Below are positions 10,421 through 22,814 of a DNA stretch of 64,000 nucleotides, piece by piece. The notes beneath the pieces were generated by a model that saw nothing but the letters and a program-made list of their open reading frames with translations, searched no databases and was not told the origin of the DNA. Position 1 is the stretch's first letter; the number at the start of each line of letters is the position of its first letter. Origin of the DNA: Areca catechu (taxonomy: Eukaryota; Streptophyta; Magnoliopsida; Arecales; Arecaceae); contig CM038052.1 in the NCBI GenBank assembly GCA_021397845.1, positions 48,382,949 to 48,446,948 of the forward strand. Reading direction: 5' to 3'. The position numbers and the translations under genes were made by a program.

Positions 10421-11415
10421 TGCCCAGAGATGGAACCCAAGAGAGGGGGTGAATTGGGTCTTTTAAAAATTAAAACAATTATGTGAAGGCTATGTAGTGT
10501 TTGTGAATAATGCACTTAAGTAAATGTAGCGGGTGAGAGTAAAAACATGGTTGCAGGTGCCTACGCTAAGCATGCAACAGCACAGGGAGCAGGTAAATAT
10601 TTTAAAACATTTTTAAAATAAATGCGAAAAATACCTACTCCGCACAGGATCTAGCATATGCAAGATGCATGTATTGGCATGATACAGATCATATAATATT
10701 TATAAACAATTTTATAAATCCAGATCTACTCATGCACGGAAAATAAAACCCAAAAACATACCTTATTCCCAGCTGGAATAAGTCTGGGATAAACCTGGAA
10801 TAGACTGGAATAACTGGAATAAAGTTATTCCAGTCGTCTTCCACCTTGGGCTGAAAACTGGGCTTCCGAAAAGTCCCCGGAACGCCGCCTTCCGGACCTC
10901 CGATCGCTCCCAAATTTGAGCTGTAGATTTTTAAGGAAGTCCTCTTCGATTTGGCACTAGTTTCTGCAAGAAAAACTAAGCCAATAAATCATAAAAATTT
11001 GCCGAAGTCTGCTGCACGAAAATGGCAGCAGAACAGAGTAGCTGTCTTCGACATTGGATTTCGGGCAACTGGAGCAATCCCGGCTCGCGTGGTTTGCTCC
11101 GAGTAGAAGAATACTCCCTCTAGAGGGGAGACACGCCCGGGGCTCTCCGATCCCTCTCCATGCATGGTGCTAGCCGCCGGAAGATGGTTCACGGTCACAG
11201 GTTGCTGCAGCAAAACAGAATTGCTGCAGCAGGGATTTGAGCACTCTAATGGAGAAGGAAGAGGCTCCTAAAACTCTCCCTCACACCCTCCCAAATCGAG
11301 CTCTACAAATACTCAATCAGGTGATCTCACAACCCCTCAAAAATTTCCTTGAAAATTTTCTTTTCTCGGTGAATAACAAAAAAATAAACCACTAAACAGG
11401 GAACACTGCAGTGTT

Positions 11416-11426
11416 GTTTATATAGG
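11416..11426 (-). promoter_or_regulatory. TATA box in the TE6 3' LTR
   Basis: The minus strand reads CCTATATAAAC. The same box is kept in the other LTR at 19297-19307. Confidence 0.6.
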
Positions 11427-11788
11427 ACAGCAGAGGGGGAAACGGGAGGTTTGGAGGCCAAGAGGCTTCGGCAGCTTAATGCCCATTAACATCCATTAAT
11501 CAACCATTAAACCCATTAACCAAGGATTAATGTAATGGGTTGGGAAAAGGAAGAGACGGGATGTTTGGAGTTCTCATCCAGCGAAAGGAATTCCAGTGTT
11601 TTGGTCTTTGGGTCTCTTCATTTCAACCATTGAATCACCGTGTAAAACGGTCATGAGGAGAAAATGCACCGGTTCAAAACCGGTCCAAGCCAAAACATTA
11701 TACCTTGGTCCAATCCCATTAAACCAAGCCAATTAAATGGTCCAATCCCATTTAAACCAAGTTGGTTCAAACCTTTTGAATTTTGGTT

Positions 11789-11809
11789 CAATTGGTTTGC
11801 AACCAATTG
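11789..11809. repeat. Perfect inverted repeat in the TE6 LTR
   Basis: CAATTGGTT, a 3-base loop, then AACCAATTG. The second LTR has the same hairpin at 19670-19690 with only the loop changed (CGC for TGC). Confidence 0.7.
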
Positions 11810-12919
11810 GAGGCCGACACGAACTCCGAATCAGTTCAAAACTGATTCAGAAAAATCCTGGCGCAGTGCTGATCAACCAAGAACAATTTTCGGTTGACTC
11901 AGACAAGGGAAAGATAGGGAAAAAGAGTGCTCAAAAATACTACTATGACCATAAAACCGAGACGATTCCCAATCGTATTCGGTATCCGGATCAGAGAGTT
12001 ATCCTCTATGACGTGTGACCTCATAGGTTCGAACCTAAACGGTAGCACCAGAACAATTCTAGTACCAGCACAGGAAACCATCTAGCAATGTGTCCCGGCA
12101 TCCGGATAGGTCGAAGATGCGGGAGAAAACTATCGAACCTCTGGCATATGGTTACTGTATAATTCATCCCTTTGACCTCTAATGCTCAGGACGACTGAGA
12201 TTGGGCTGCCAACCCAGACTGAGTCAGTCAACAACGTGTCTCAACCTCGCAAGCCCAGTGACTCTTCACTAGGGCTACCCCGGCCGAGGATTTGCTAAAT
12301 TGAGATACTGCGAGACATTCAATCCAAACTGTTAGGACAGGTCAATTCCATCTTGGTCCATCACTGCTCCACAAGTACTTGCCTGTACCCAGAAACCTTC
12401 CGTCACCGGATTAAAAATCCGGGTAGTCCGGCACCAAAGCACAGGGAGTTGCTTGCAAGCTACCGTGATGACCTCAGGTCAGAGGGACACTTATACCCAT
12501 ATCCAATCGTGAGTATCCCTTTGGCAGAAAGGGACTGCACGGAGTCACGTTCAATGAGATATCACATATATCCCACTTGCAGATCACATCAGTGTCACTA
12601 CACTCATTTGGTCAAGAGGACATCCAAACGATGTGAACTACAACAACCTATACTTGATATATTGCCGTCCAGTACAATATATCCTTTGGTTGTGAACCGG
12701 GTTTAAGGACCACTCGATACATCCTCTCTGTATCGAAGTCAGTGTAGTCCTAAGGACTTCATCACATAGGAAAGAGTTCATTTCAGGGAAATTCAATATG
12801 TGATGAGCTGCCAAAATTAATATTTTATTAATTCATTGAAAAAATACAATACTTAGCTCAACCGCCTACAACCCAGGCGATTGGCTTTGGGACACAATTC
12901 CCAACAACTCCCACTTCTA

Positions 12920-15900
12920 CTAAAGCCAATCAGAAGAGTATCTAATACCCATTTCCCATTTACAATAGTCGAACTCTTTTATTCCGAGGGCTTTAGTGAA
13001 GGGGTCGACCATATTTTCTTTTCCATCGATCTTCAGAAGATTGATGTCGCCTCGTTCCACGATCTCTCGTACGAGGTGGTAGCACCGCAGGATGTGCTTG
13101 GTGCGGTGATGAGCTTTAGGCTCCTTAGCTTGAGCAATGGCTCCAGTGCTGTCACAGTACACTGGAACAGGACCATCTAGGGAAGGTGCCACCCCTAGCT
13201 CTCCAAGGAACTTCCGCAACCACACAGCTTCCTTCGCTGCATCTGATGCTGCAATATATTCTGCTTCGCATACCAAGTCTGCAACAGTTGCCTGCTTGGA
13301 ACTTTTCCAGCAGATCGCTCCTCCATTCAGGGTAAATACAAACCCTGACACACTCTTGCTATCATCTCTATCCGACTAGAAACTGGAGTCAGAGTACCCC
13401 ACAAGTTTCAAGTCAGGTTCTCCATAAATCAGCCATTGGTCTTTAGTATTTCTCAAATACTTGAGGATGGACTTAACCACCTTCCAATGCGCCTCACCTG
13501 GGTCAGACTGGTATCTGCTCACTACTCCTAGTGAGTATACCACGTCTGGTCTAGTACAAGTCATAGCATACATGATAGAGCCTACAGCTGAAGCATAAGG
13601 TACTCTACTCATGCGCTCTCTTTCCTTAGGAGTTGTCGCACAATCCTTCTTGGAAAGAGTAATTCCAGAACCTATCGGGAGATAGCCTTTCTTGGAATTT
13701 TCCATGCTGAACCGTTTCAGCACGGTGTCAATGTACGTAGACTGGGATAGTCCCAAAAGCTTCTTAAATCTATCTCTATAGATTTTCATACCTAGTATGT
13801 AAGAAGCTTCACCCAAGTCCTTCATGGAGAACTGAGATGATAACCAGACCTTTATTCCTTGTAATGCTGCGACATCATTCTCGATTAAGAGAATGTCGTC
13901 AACATACAGTGCTAGGAATACAATCACAGAACCATTAACCCATTTATAGATGCACGGTTCTTCTCCGTTCCTAATGAAGCCGTATGATTTGATACACCTA
14001 TCAAACCTTAAGTTCCAACTTCGAGATGCTTGCTTGAGTCCATAAATGGATCTCTGCAACTTGCATACTTTTGATTCATCTGTGGATGTGAACCCTTCAG
14101 GCTGTATCATATATACCTCCTCTTCCAACTCCCCATTTAGGAAAGCGGTTCGGACATCCATCTGCCAGATCTCGTAATCAAAATATGCTGCCAAAGTAAG
14201 CATGATCCGAATGGACTTGAGTATTGCCACAGGGGAGAAAGTCTCGTCATAATCGATACCATATCGTTGACGATACCCCTTGGCAACCAGACGGGCTTTA
14301 TAGGTCTCTACCTTCACATCTGCACCCCTTTTCCTCTTGAAGATCCATTTACATCCGATGGGTTTTATTCCTTCAGGCGGATCAATCAATGTCCAAACAT
14401 TGTTGATTTCCATGGACTCCATTTCGGATCGCATGGCTCCAAGCCATGCCTCAGAGTCAGATCTCTGAAGTGCATCCACATAGGTGATCGGATCCTCATT
14501 GTTCTCATCGAGCTCAATGGGATCGCCGTCCCGGACCAAGAAACTGTAGTATCTGTCCGGCTGACGCGATATTCTATCGGATCTCCTAATGGATTCTGGG
14601 TGTGATTCAATCACAGCCGATTCTACGATGTCCTTAGAGCGTGTAGGTTCTTCTATTGGTTGAACTTCATCAAGTTCAATCTTAGAGGCTATAGTTCCTT
14701 CTCCAAGGAACTCCTTTTCCAAAAAGATAGCTCTAAGAGCAACGAACACCTTTTGTTCATTCTCCAAATAGAAGAAATACCCTTTGGTTTCCTTAGGATA
14801 ACCAACAAATAAACACCGATCAGACCTTGGACCAAGTTTGTCTGAGTCTAAACGCTTTACGTAAGCCGGACAACCCCAGACCCGAAGGTGTGAGATTGAT
14901 GGTTTACGTCCAAGCCACATCTCATACGGAGTGGAGACAACAGATTTACTTGGAACATTATTTAATAAGTAACAGGCTGTCTGAAGCGCATATCCCCAAA
15001 AGGATAGCGGCAGAGTTGCAAAGCCCATCATGGATCGAACCATGTCCAACAAGGTTCGATTCCTCCTTTCGGACATACCATTCAACTATGATATTCCTGG
15101 AGGAGTCCATTGAGAGAGAATTCCATTCTCCTCAAGATATGTCAAAAAAGCACCAGATAAATATTCGCCACCTCGATCAGATCGAAGGGTTTTAATACTT
15201 TTTCCAGTTTGCTTTTCTACTTCATTACGATATCGTTTGAACATTTCAAACGACTCAGACTTATGTCTCATTAAAAAGACATAACCGAACCTTGAAAAGT
15301 CGTCTGTAAAAGTAATGAAATATTTGTATCCTCCTCTAGCACTAACTGTCATCGGTCCACATACATCAGTATGTATTAGACTTAGAAGTTCTGTAGCTCG
15401 TTCACATTTTCCAGTAAAAGGTGACTTGGTCATTTTACCAAGTAAACAGGATTCACAAGTGGGCAGTGATTCAGAATCACTGACCTCGAGGAGTCCATCT
15501 CCTCGCATCTTGTTTATTCTATTTTGGTTAATATGACCTAGCCTACAGTGCCAAAGATACAAATCGTTGACATTATCTAACCTTGGGCGTTTGCTAGAAG
15601 TGTACATTACACTAACAGGCCTTGATAGTACGTATATGCCATTATTTAATCTAGCTTTCATTATAACAGAGTTATTCAAAATAACATTGCAAAAATCTCC
15701 TTTTATTGATAGTTCAAAACCATAACTGGCCAAAAGGCCTACAGAGATTATGCTCATAATGAAACTAGGACAATAGTGACAGTCGACTAGTTCGACAGTA
15801 CAAGACTCAAAGACAAGACGCAGGACTCCGACCGCCAGTACTGGAACATGATTTTCATTCCCGATGCTCAGAAATTGTTCTCCATCTTCAAATCTTCTGC

Positions 15901-16864
15901 TAACTTGAAGTCCCTGTAACGAATTACAAACATGAATTGGACTACCAGTATCTAATACCCAGTTAGCAGTATCAGCAATTGAGTAATTACAAGGTTTTAT
16001 CATATAAATATCTTGTTCAGCAGACTTCTGCTTTCTCGGCCTGTTCGGATCAAGGGACGCAATATAAAGAGGATAGTTCCTCTTCCAGTGTCCCTTCTTC
16101 TTGCAGTAGAAGCACTCTGCAGAAGACTGATCAGCCTTATACTTCCTGGTCTGACTAGGGCCAGGAGCATTCTGCACTTTCTTTCCCTTCTTATTTATTT
16201 TCTTCTTCCCTTTCTTAAAGGGACGACGACCTCTACTACCTCCCACTAAATTCACCAACCCCTTATTCAGTTGGTGGTCTTTCTCGAAAGTCTGCAGCAA
16301 CCCCAAAAGACCATGGTAGTTGACTGCGGGCTTGTTCATTCTATAATGATCGAGAAAATCAAGATAGGAGGAGGGAAGAGAATTCAGGATCGCATCCTTG
16401 CCGAGCTGCTCGTGCAAGGGGCATCCGAGTTTGCCCAGTTTTTTAATCAGCTCGATCATGTACAATACATGATCAATGACTGAACCGCCATTCGGTATCT
16501 TGGAGTTGTAGATGGCACAAGACACTTTGTACCGTTCTACATCATCCGGGGTGCCGAAGGATTCCTTCAACTTTTGAAGGATTTCATCAGGTTGGGCCTC
16601 CTCGAATTTGCGAGTGAACTCGTCGTTCATCGCCGCTAGCATAATGCAACGGACAGTAGTCCGATCAGAGACCCACTTCAGATAAGCATCTCTGACCGCA
16701 CTCCATGCATTAGCGGGAGGGATTTCAGGTGCCGGATCCGTTATCACATACAGGATCCGTTCATGCTCCAGAACTATTCTCAACTTTCGATACCAACTAT
16801 CGAAGTTGTGACCCTTTAACTTCTCGTTATCGAGAAGTGACCGGAGCGATAAATTGGAAGACAT
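12920..16864 (-). pseudogene. TE6 gag-pol polyprotein with two stop codons
   Basis: One frame of 1315 codons runs from ATG at 16864. In order it holds a UBN2-like gag (about residues 1-200), a zinc knuckle starting CFYC (251-264) whose last Cys is Tyr, retropepsin DTGS (305-308), a GAG-pre-integrase block WHCRLGH (439-444), integrase with Asp500, Asp563 and a Glu just past the first stop, RT with QMDV and YVDD, and RNase H. Breaks are TAG at 15086-15088, between the second Asp and the Glu of the integrase, and TAG at 13376-13378 at the RNase H start. Both sit where relatives have Gln. No frameshift is visible. The RT active site YVDD (second segment, residues 394-397) is kept. Apart from the two stops and the zinc-knuckle change the frame looks intact. 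Confidence 0.93.
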
Positions 16865-18392
16865 CTGAAAAGAAAATAAGACCTATTAGTATATGAATTA
16901 ATAAATTAACCAAAAGACTTGGACTTTAGCCTAAAGGTTTCTCCCACTAATTTTTCAGATTGGTAGCCTCTAACTCCAATCCGTGAAAACATTTTTTTTC
17001 AAGTGGGTACTGAAATCCAATAGGCTACGCATGAGCCCGACTATGGCAGGCTCACGCATACGAGCCTAAAGGTGGGTTCGTAAACCAATTGTTTTCCTAA
17101 ACAATTTTCAGTATTTTATTTTGCCCCAAAGAACACCCCAATTGGCCTAGGGGCCTCCTATTGCGGGTCTCTGGTTAGGTCCAACCATTAAAGTGACTAA
17201 TCCAATGCTTCCAGCTAACTAAAGACCAAGCCCGGCTATGGCTGGCCCACCTGGTCCCGTTAAGGAGGTTGCACTGAACCATCATCGATCAGATAGAAAT
17301 TCCAGTCGCCGGATGTACACCCGTTCTATGGAACTGCCGATGCATACCAAGCTAGTGGACACATTTCTATCCAACTTAATAGGAGGCTAAGACACTGTCA
17401 ACTCCTTGACTTAGTCTTTTTAAGGACCTAATAATTTTAGAGGATTTTTTTTTTTTTTTTTTTTTTTTATAGTTGTGACAGAAGAAAAAGGGAAGGACAT
17501 GGATCATCCTCCCACTGAATCAATCAGATTCCAGGAGGGTTGAATTAAATCAACAATTGATCCATGGGCACCTATTGATCAGTCAGACCGATCAACCTGG
17601 GTGACATGGGTTAACTCGAGTCATTGAGCTTTTCTAATCAGTTCTGGTCGACTCGACTAGCCAGGTAGGTGAGATTATGGGTGAGTATCCGCCATTAACC
17701 ATCTTTCCTAGACACCAACCAAGTTGGCCAGGAAAGAGGTAGCCTCATACAACCATGATCACAAATGCCAAACCTACCTCGACACCAGTCAGTTTACCAG
17801 ACTCGATCAGACTAGCCTGAAGACTCGGGCGTCCACTGAGCCACTAATTGGATCCATTTTAGATGAATGGATCAACTAATCTAACTATTAGATAGTTCTA
17901 AAGAAAGACCTTAAACAACTTTTGTTTAATCTTCTTTTAATCCGGTTCAACTAAACTTAGGTCTAACCCAGTGATGGACCCAACTAATCAGCTAACCCAA
18001 TTAACCCAATTTGGCTTATGCAAATTTTATTAGATTTCATAAACCTAAAAATTTTTATTAAGCCAAATACTTAATTAAAATATTTTTTAATTAAGTCTCT
18101 ATGTAAAACAATTTTATATCTTAAATTATGCATCATATCTAGATTTATACTTTTATAAATATTATATGACCCAAAGAACAAAATTATAAATCATGCCAAA
18201 ATTATAAAATAATTTTAATTTCTTTTTGATTTCCTTAAAGGATCCTTCTGAAGAGGCCAACACAGACGAACCGCATCGTGTCAAAGACACACGGCCATGG
18301 TGAAGGTCTCAACTAGGTTCCTAAAAGTACTCTCTAATCCTAAGATTAAACAATTTAATCTACTATACATGCATTAAGATATGTTACACTAG
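16865..18392 (-). other. Leader of TE6 between primer site and gag
   Basis: This 1.5-kb stretch has no credible ORF. It contains a run of 24 T on the plus strand at 17445-17468. It would be the 5' UTR of the genomic RNA. Confidence 0.7.
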
Positions 18393-18410
18393 AACCTGGC
18401 TCTGATACCA
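18393..18410 (-). other. Primer binding site of TE6
   Basis: The minus strand reads TGGTATCAGAGCCAGGTT one base after the 5' LTR. TGGTATCAGAGC matches the 3' end complement of initiator tRNA-Met. Confidence 0.9.
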
Positions 18411-18411
18411 C

Positions 18412-20787
18412 TGAGAGTAAAAACATGGTTGCAGGTGCCTACGCTAAGCATGCAATAGCACAGGGAGCAGGTAAATATTTTAAAATATTTTTAAAATAAA
18501 TGCGAAAAATACCTACTCCGCACAGGATCTAGCATATGCAAGATGCATGTATTGGCATGATACAGATCATATAATATTTATAAACAATTTTATAAATCCA
18601 GATCTACTCATGCACGGAAAATAAAATCCAAAAACATACCTTATTCCCAGCTGGAATAAGTCTGGGATAAACCTGGAATAGACTGGAATAACTGGAATAA
18701 AGTTATTCCAGTCGTCTTCCACCTTGGGCTGAAAACTGGGCTTCCGAAAAGTCCCAGGAATGCCACCTTCCGGACCTCCGATCGCTCCCAAATTTGAGCT
18801 GTAGATTCTTAAGGAAGTCCTCTTCGATTTGGCACTAGTTTCTGTAAGAAAAACTAAGCCAATAAATCATAAAAATTCGCCGAAGTCTGCTGCACGAAAA
18901 TGGCAGCAGAACAGAGTAGCTATCGTCGATGTTGGATTTCGGGCAACTGGAGCGATCCCGGCTCGCGTGGTTTGCTCCAAGGAGTAGAAGAATACTCTCT
19001 CTAGAGGGGAGACATGCCCGGGGCTCTCCGATCCCTCTCCACGCACGGTGCTAGCCGCCGGAAGATGGTTCACAGTCACAAGTTGCTGCAGCAAAACAGA
19101 ATTGCTGCAGCAGGGATTTGAGCACTCTAATGGAGAAGGAAGAGGCTCCTAAAACTCTCCCTCACACCCTCCCAAATCCAGCTCTACAAATACTCAATCA
19201 GGTGATCTCACAACCCCTCAAAAATTTCCTTGAAAATTTTTCTTTTCTCGGTGAATAACAAAAAAAAAACCACTAAACAGGGAACGCTGCAGTGTTGTTT
19301 ATATAGGACAGCAGAGGGGGAAACGGGAGGTTTGGAGGCCAAGAGGCTTCGGCAGCTTAATTCCCATTAACATCCATTAATCAACCATTAAACCCATTAA
19401 CCAAGGATTAATGTAATGGGTTGGGAAAAGGAAGAGACGGGACGTTTGGAGTTCTCATCCAGCGAAAGGAATTCCAGCATTTTGGTCTTTGGGTCTCTTC
19501 ATTTCAACCATTGAATCACCGTGTAAAACGGTCATGAGGAGAAAATGCACCGGTTCAAAACCGGTCCAAGCCAAAACATTATACCTTGGTTCAATCCCAT
19601 TAAACCAAGCCAATTAAATGGTCCAATCCCATTTAAACCAAGTTGGTTCAAACCTTTTGAATTTTGGTTCAATTGGTTCGCAACCAATTGGAGGCCGAAA
19701 CGAACTCCGAATCTGTGCAAAACTGATTCAGAAAAATCCTAGCGCAGTGCTGATCAACCAAGAACAATTTTCGGTTGACTCAGACAAGGGCAAGATGGGG
19801 AAAAAGAGTGCTCAAAAATACTACTATGACCATAAAACCGAGACGATTTCCAATCGTATTCGATATCCGGATCAGAGAGTTATCCTCTATGGCGTGTGAC
19901 CTCATAGGTTCGAACCTAAACGGTAGCACCAGAATAATTCTAGTACCAGCACAGGAAACCATCTAGCAATGGGTCCCGGCGTCCGGATAGGTCGTAGATG
20001 CGGGAGCAAACTATCGAACCTCTGGCATATGGTTACCGTATAATTCATCCCTTTGACCTCTAATGCTCAGGATGACTGAGATTGGGCTGCCAACCCAAAC
20101 TGAGTCAGTCGACAACGTGTCTCAACCTCGCAAGCCCAGTGACTCTTCACTAGGGCTACCCCGGCCGAGGATTTGCTAAATTGAGATACTGCGAGACATT
20201 CAATCCAAACTGTTAGGACAGGTCAATTCCATCTTGGTCCATCACTGCTCCACAAGTACTTGCCTGTACCTAGAAACCTTCCATCACCGGATTAAAACTC
20301 CGGGTAGTCCGGCACCAAAGCACAGGGAGTTGCTTGCAAGCTACCGTGATGACCTCAGGTCAGAGGGACACTTATACCCATATCCAATCGTGAGTATCCC
20401 TTTGGCAGAAAGGGACTGCACGGAGTCACGTTCAATGAGATATCACATATATCCCACTTGCAGATCACATCAGTGTCACCACACTCATTTGGTCAAGAGG
20501 ACAACCAAACGATGTGAACTACAACAACCTATACTTGATATATTGCCGTCCAGTACAATATATCCTTTGGTTGTGAACCGGGTTTAAGGACTACTCGATA
20601 CATCCTCTCTGTATCGAAGTCAGTGTAGTCCTAAGGACTTCATCACATAGGAAAGAGTTCATTTCAGGAAAATTCAATATGTGATGAGCTGCCAAAAATA
20701 ATATTTTATTAATTCATTGAAAAAATACAATACTTAGCTCAACCGTCTACAACCCAAGCGATTGGCTTTGGGACACAATTCCCAACA
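18412..20787 (-). repeat. 5' LTR of TE6
   Basis: It is 2376 bp and matches 10534-12906 nearly throughout. It has the TATA box at 19297-19307 (minus strand) and the hairpin at 19670-19690. Confidence 0.93.
19297..19307 (-). promoter_or_regulatory. TATA box in the TE6 5' LTR
   Basis: The minus strand reads CCTATATAAAC, the probable promoter element for the genomic RNA of TE6. Confidence 0.6.
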
Positions 20788-21519
20788 GCGGGTGCAGGAA
20801 TTAAAGTGCAAGTAGGAAAAAGGAGTTAATCACACACAAATACCAATATTTATAATGGTTCGGTGTTCTCCAAATACCTACATCCACTTCCCAAGCTTCC
20901 ATTGGAAATTTCCACTATAATCTCTTCAAAGATTACAGTCGACTTGTTTTTCAAGGCTCATAAGTCAAAATCTAAGTTAGTTTTGTCACCTAGGCTCACC
21001 AACAAATCTTTACACTTGTTTTATCTTTGGGCTCACAAGTCAATCCTAGTTGGTTTTCGCTCACCAACAACCTTACAACCTACTTTCAAAAACCTTGAAA
21101 GCTAGGTCAAATAAAAGTAAATTCAGAATACAAGAATTTAAATACAAACAAACTCTCTTCTTAGAGTAGATGAGGAATCTTTGAAGCTCTTGAATGATTG
21201 CTTGATGTGACTTGACTTGGAATCTTCTCAAGAACACTTTTGGAAAGATGAAATGAAAGGAATGTAGACTTTTTCAGTAGAACATCTTCTTTCTAGCTTT
21301 TGAAAGTAGAGTTCTTGAAGAAGGGCTTTAACTCTTCGATATTTTTTTGCTTTCCTCTTTTCTCTTGCTTCATATGTGAGTTTGGTGAAGCTTAAATATA
21401 TGAAAAACATCCAAAAAACCATTTTAGACCGTTAGGGATCAAAAACTAGCCGTTAAGAGCTAAAAACAATAATTTCAGGCTGTCAAAAAATAGTTCCGTT
21501 AAGGTTGTCAGAACTCGAG

Positions 21520-21832
21520 TGTCGATACTTGGCTGTCAGGAATCGACACTTGGCTTCCAGGTGTCGACACTTGAACTTTCAAGTGTCGACACTTGACTCA
21601 CAGGTGTTGACACTTGACACAAAAATTTTTCCATGGCCAAGTTCTGGATTTTCAAAAAGTCTCAGGCCTTGAGTCGACACTTGGGAACTTAAGTGTCGAC
21701 ACTTGAGTTTCAGGTATCGACACTTAAGTTCTGAGTGTCGACACTTGACATGCCATGAAAAATTTTTGCATGCCAAATGCTGAAGTATCGACACTTGGGC
21801 TGCCAGGTGTCGACACTTGGTTCTGCAATTTT
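21520..21832. repeat. Palindrome cluster in the TE5 3' LTR
   Basis: About 11 copies of a word close to AAGTGTCGACACTTG occur in 310 bp, in irregular spacing. A perfect 16-bp palindrome CAAGTGTCGACACTTG lies at 21580-21595. The cluster is upstream of the TATA-like box in element orientation. Confidence 0.85.
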
Positions 21833-22108
21833 CAGAAATAAGTGACAATCAAGCCAAAAACTTAAAGATTGTTCATGAAACTTAAATGCAACATATATAA
21901 ACAATAATTAAACTTATTTATATCCTTTTTGGATGGAAAAGACTGCTCAAATCATGAAAAATGCTTTGTGCCAAAGCGTGCCATGATACTCTAACTTTGA
22001 GAATTTGAGGTGCTTGTTACCTGAAAACTCACAACTAGAAATAATCATTAGTACAAAATATGTACTCAACATTTTGTTATTCATCAAAATTATAGGATAG
22101 AGCCAACA

Positions 22109-22122
22109 ATCTTTTCCTTTTT
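22109..22122 (-). other. Polypurine tract of TE5
   Basis: The minus strand reads AAAAAGGAAAAGAT directly before the LTR start TGTTGGCTC. Confidence 0.75.
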
Positions 22123-22814
22123 GATGATGATAAAACCTTGAGTATATAAGTATTCAAATTCAATTTTTAGATATGATACTTCATAAACATGATCTCAAAC
22201 TCATACAACACAAATTTAATAGATGAGAGGGATAATTTAAGCATGTAAACTACATTTACTCTTCCACTTAGTGAAACATTTCGTATCAGAGCAAGATTTA
22301 ATAGAAGTATGAAATATAAAATTTGAAAACTTATCCTACTCCCTCTTTTTGTTAATCATTAAATAGTAAAGGGAGTAAACTCCCCCTTAATAAATGCACT
22401 TAGACAAAGAGGGTTCCATAGCTTATACAAGGTTTAGTTTTTCAAAATTAAACGGGTGTCAGAGCTTAAGAGTAGAGTATCAAATTCAATATTGTCAAAG
22501 CAAAATTTAAACAAAGTCAATTTAATCAATGTAAGCTCGAAAGTGGAATATATATATATATATATATATAATGTTTTCAGTACAAAATTTGCTAAATCAA
22601 TCAGCAACACTGAAACATACAATAGAGTACATAAACTAGAGTACATAAACATGAAACATACATGATAAAAGATAACAACAACATAATGAACATCTGTGAG
22701 GCTAATCCTCATCAGATGGAATCTCAAAAGATATAGGACCGGTAATCCTGGACCTATGAGCTAGACCTCTAGGAGTCTTCAAAATGCTATGGCTGCTAGT
22801 CCTAGTAGAGGGTC
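22123..22814 (-). other. 3' untranslated part of TE5 with a TA microsatellite
   Basis: There is no credible ORF between the third ORF and the polypurine tract. A TA dinucleotide run lies at 22547-22571. Confidence 0.6.

Larger units (their letters stand above)
10534..12906 (-). repeat. 3' LTR of TE6
   Basis: It is bounded by GCGGG on the left and the purine-rich AGAAGTGGGAGT (minus strand, 12907-12918) on the right. A TATA box CCTATATAAAC lies at 11416-11426 on the minus strand. A hairpin CAATTGGTT-TGC-AACCAATTG lies at 11789-11809. Confidence 0.92.
10534..20787 (-). mobile_element. TE6: complete Ty1/copia element inside the TE5 LTR
   Basis: This 10,254-bp element is flanked by GCGGG (10529-10533 and 20788-20792). 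It has LTRs of 2373 and 2376 bp that start TGTTGGGAATTG and end CTCTCA in element orientation, a primer site, a 1.5-kb leader and one pol frame. The LTRs differ at few positions by eye, mostly C/T and G/A changes, so the insertion is fairly young. Clade placement is uncertain; the long LTRs and gag resemble Tork/Angela-type families. Confidence 0.93.
10421..22108 (-). repeat. 3' LTR of TE5, interrupted by TE6
   Basis: The LTR consists of 10421-10533 and 20793-22108, about 1.43 kb in all. On the plus strand it begins TGCCCAGAGATGG and ends GAGCCAACA, equal to 32677-34141. It contains a TATA-like CATATATTTAAG (minus strand, 21389-21402) and a cluster of GTGTCGACAC palindromes. Confidence 0.9.

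Noticed and set aside
14267..15195. Plus-strand ORFs opposite TE6 pol
   Set aside because: Shadows of the pol frame on the other strand.
18393..18410. A tRNA gene suggested by the match to tRNA-Met
   Set aside because: Only the 3' end complement is present, right next to an LTR. It is a primer binding site; no cloverleaf is found.
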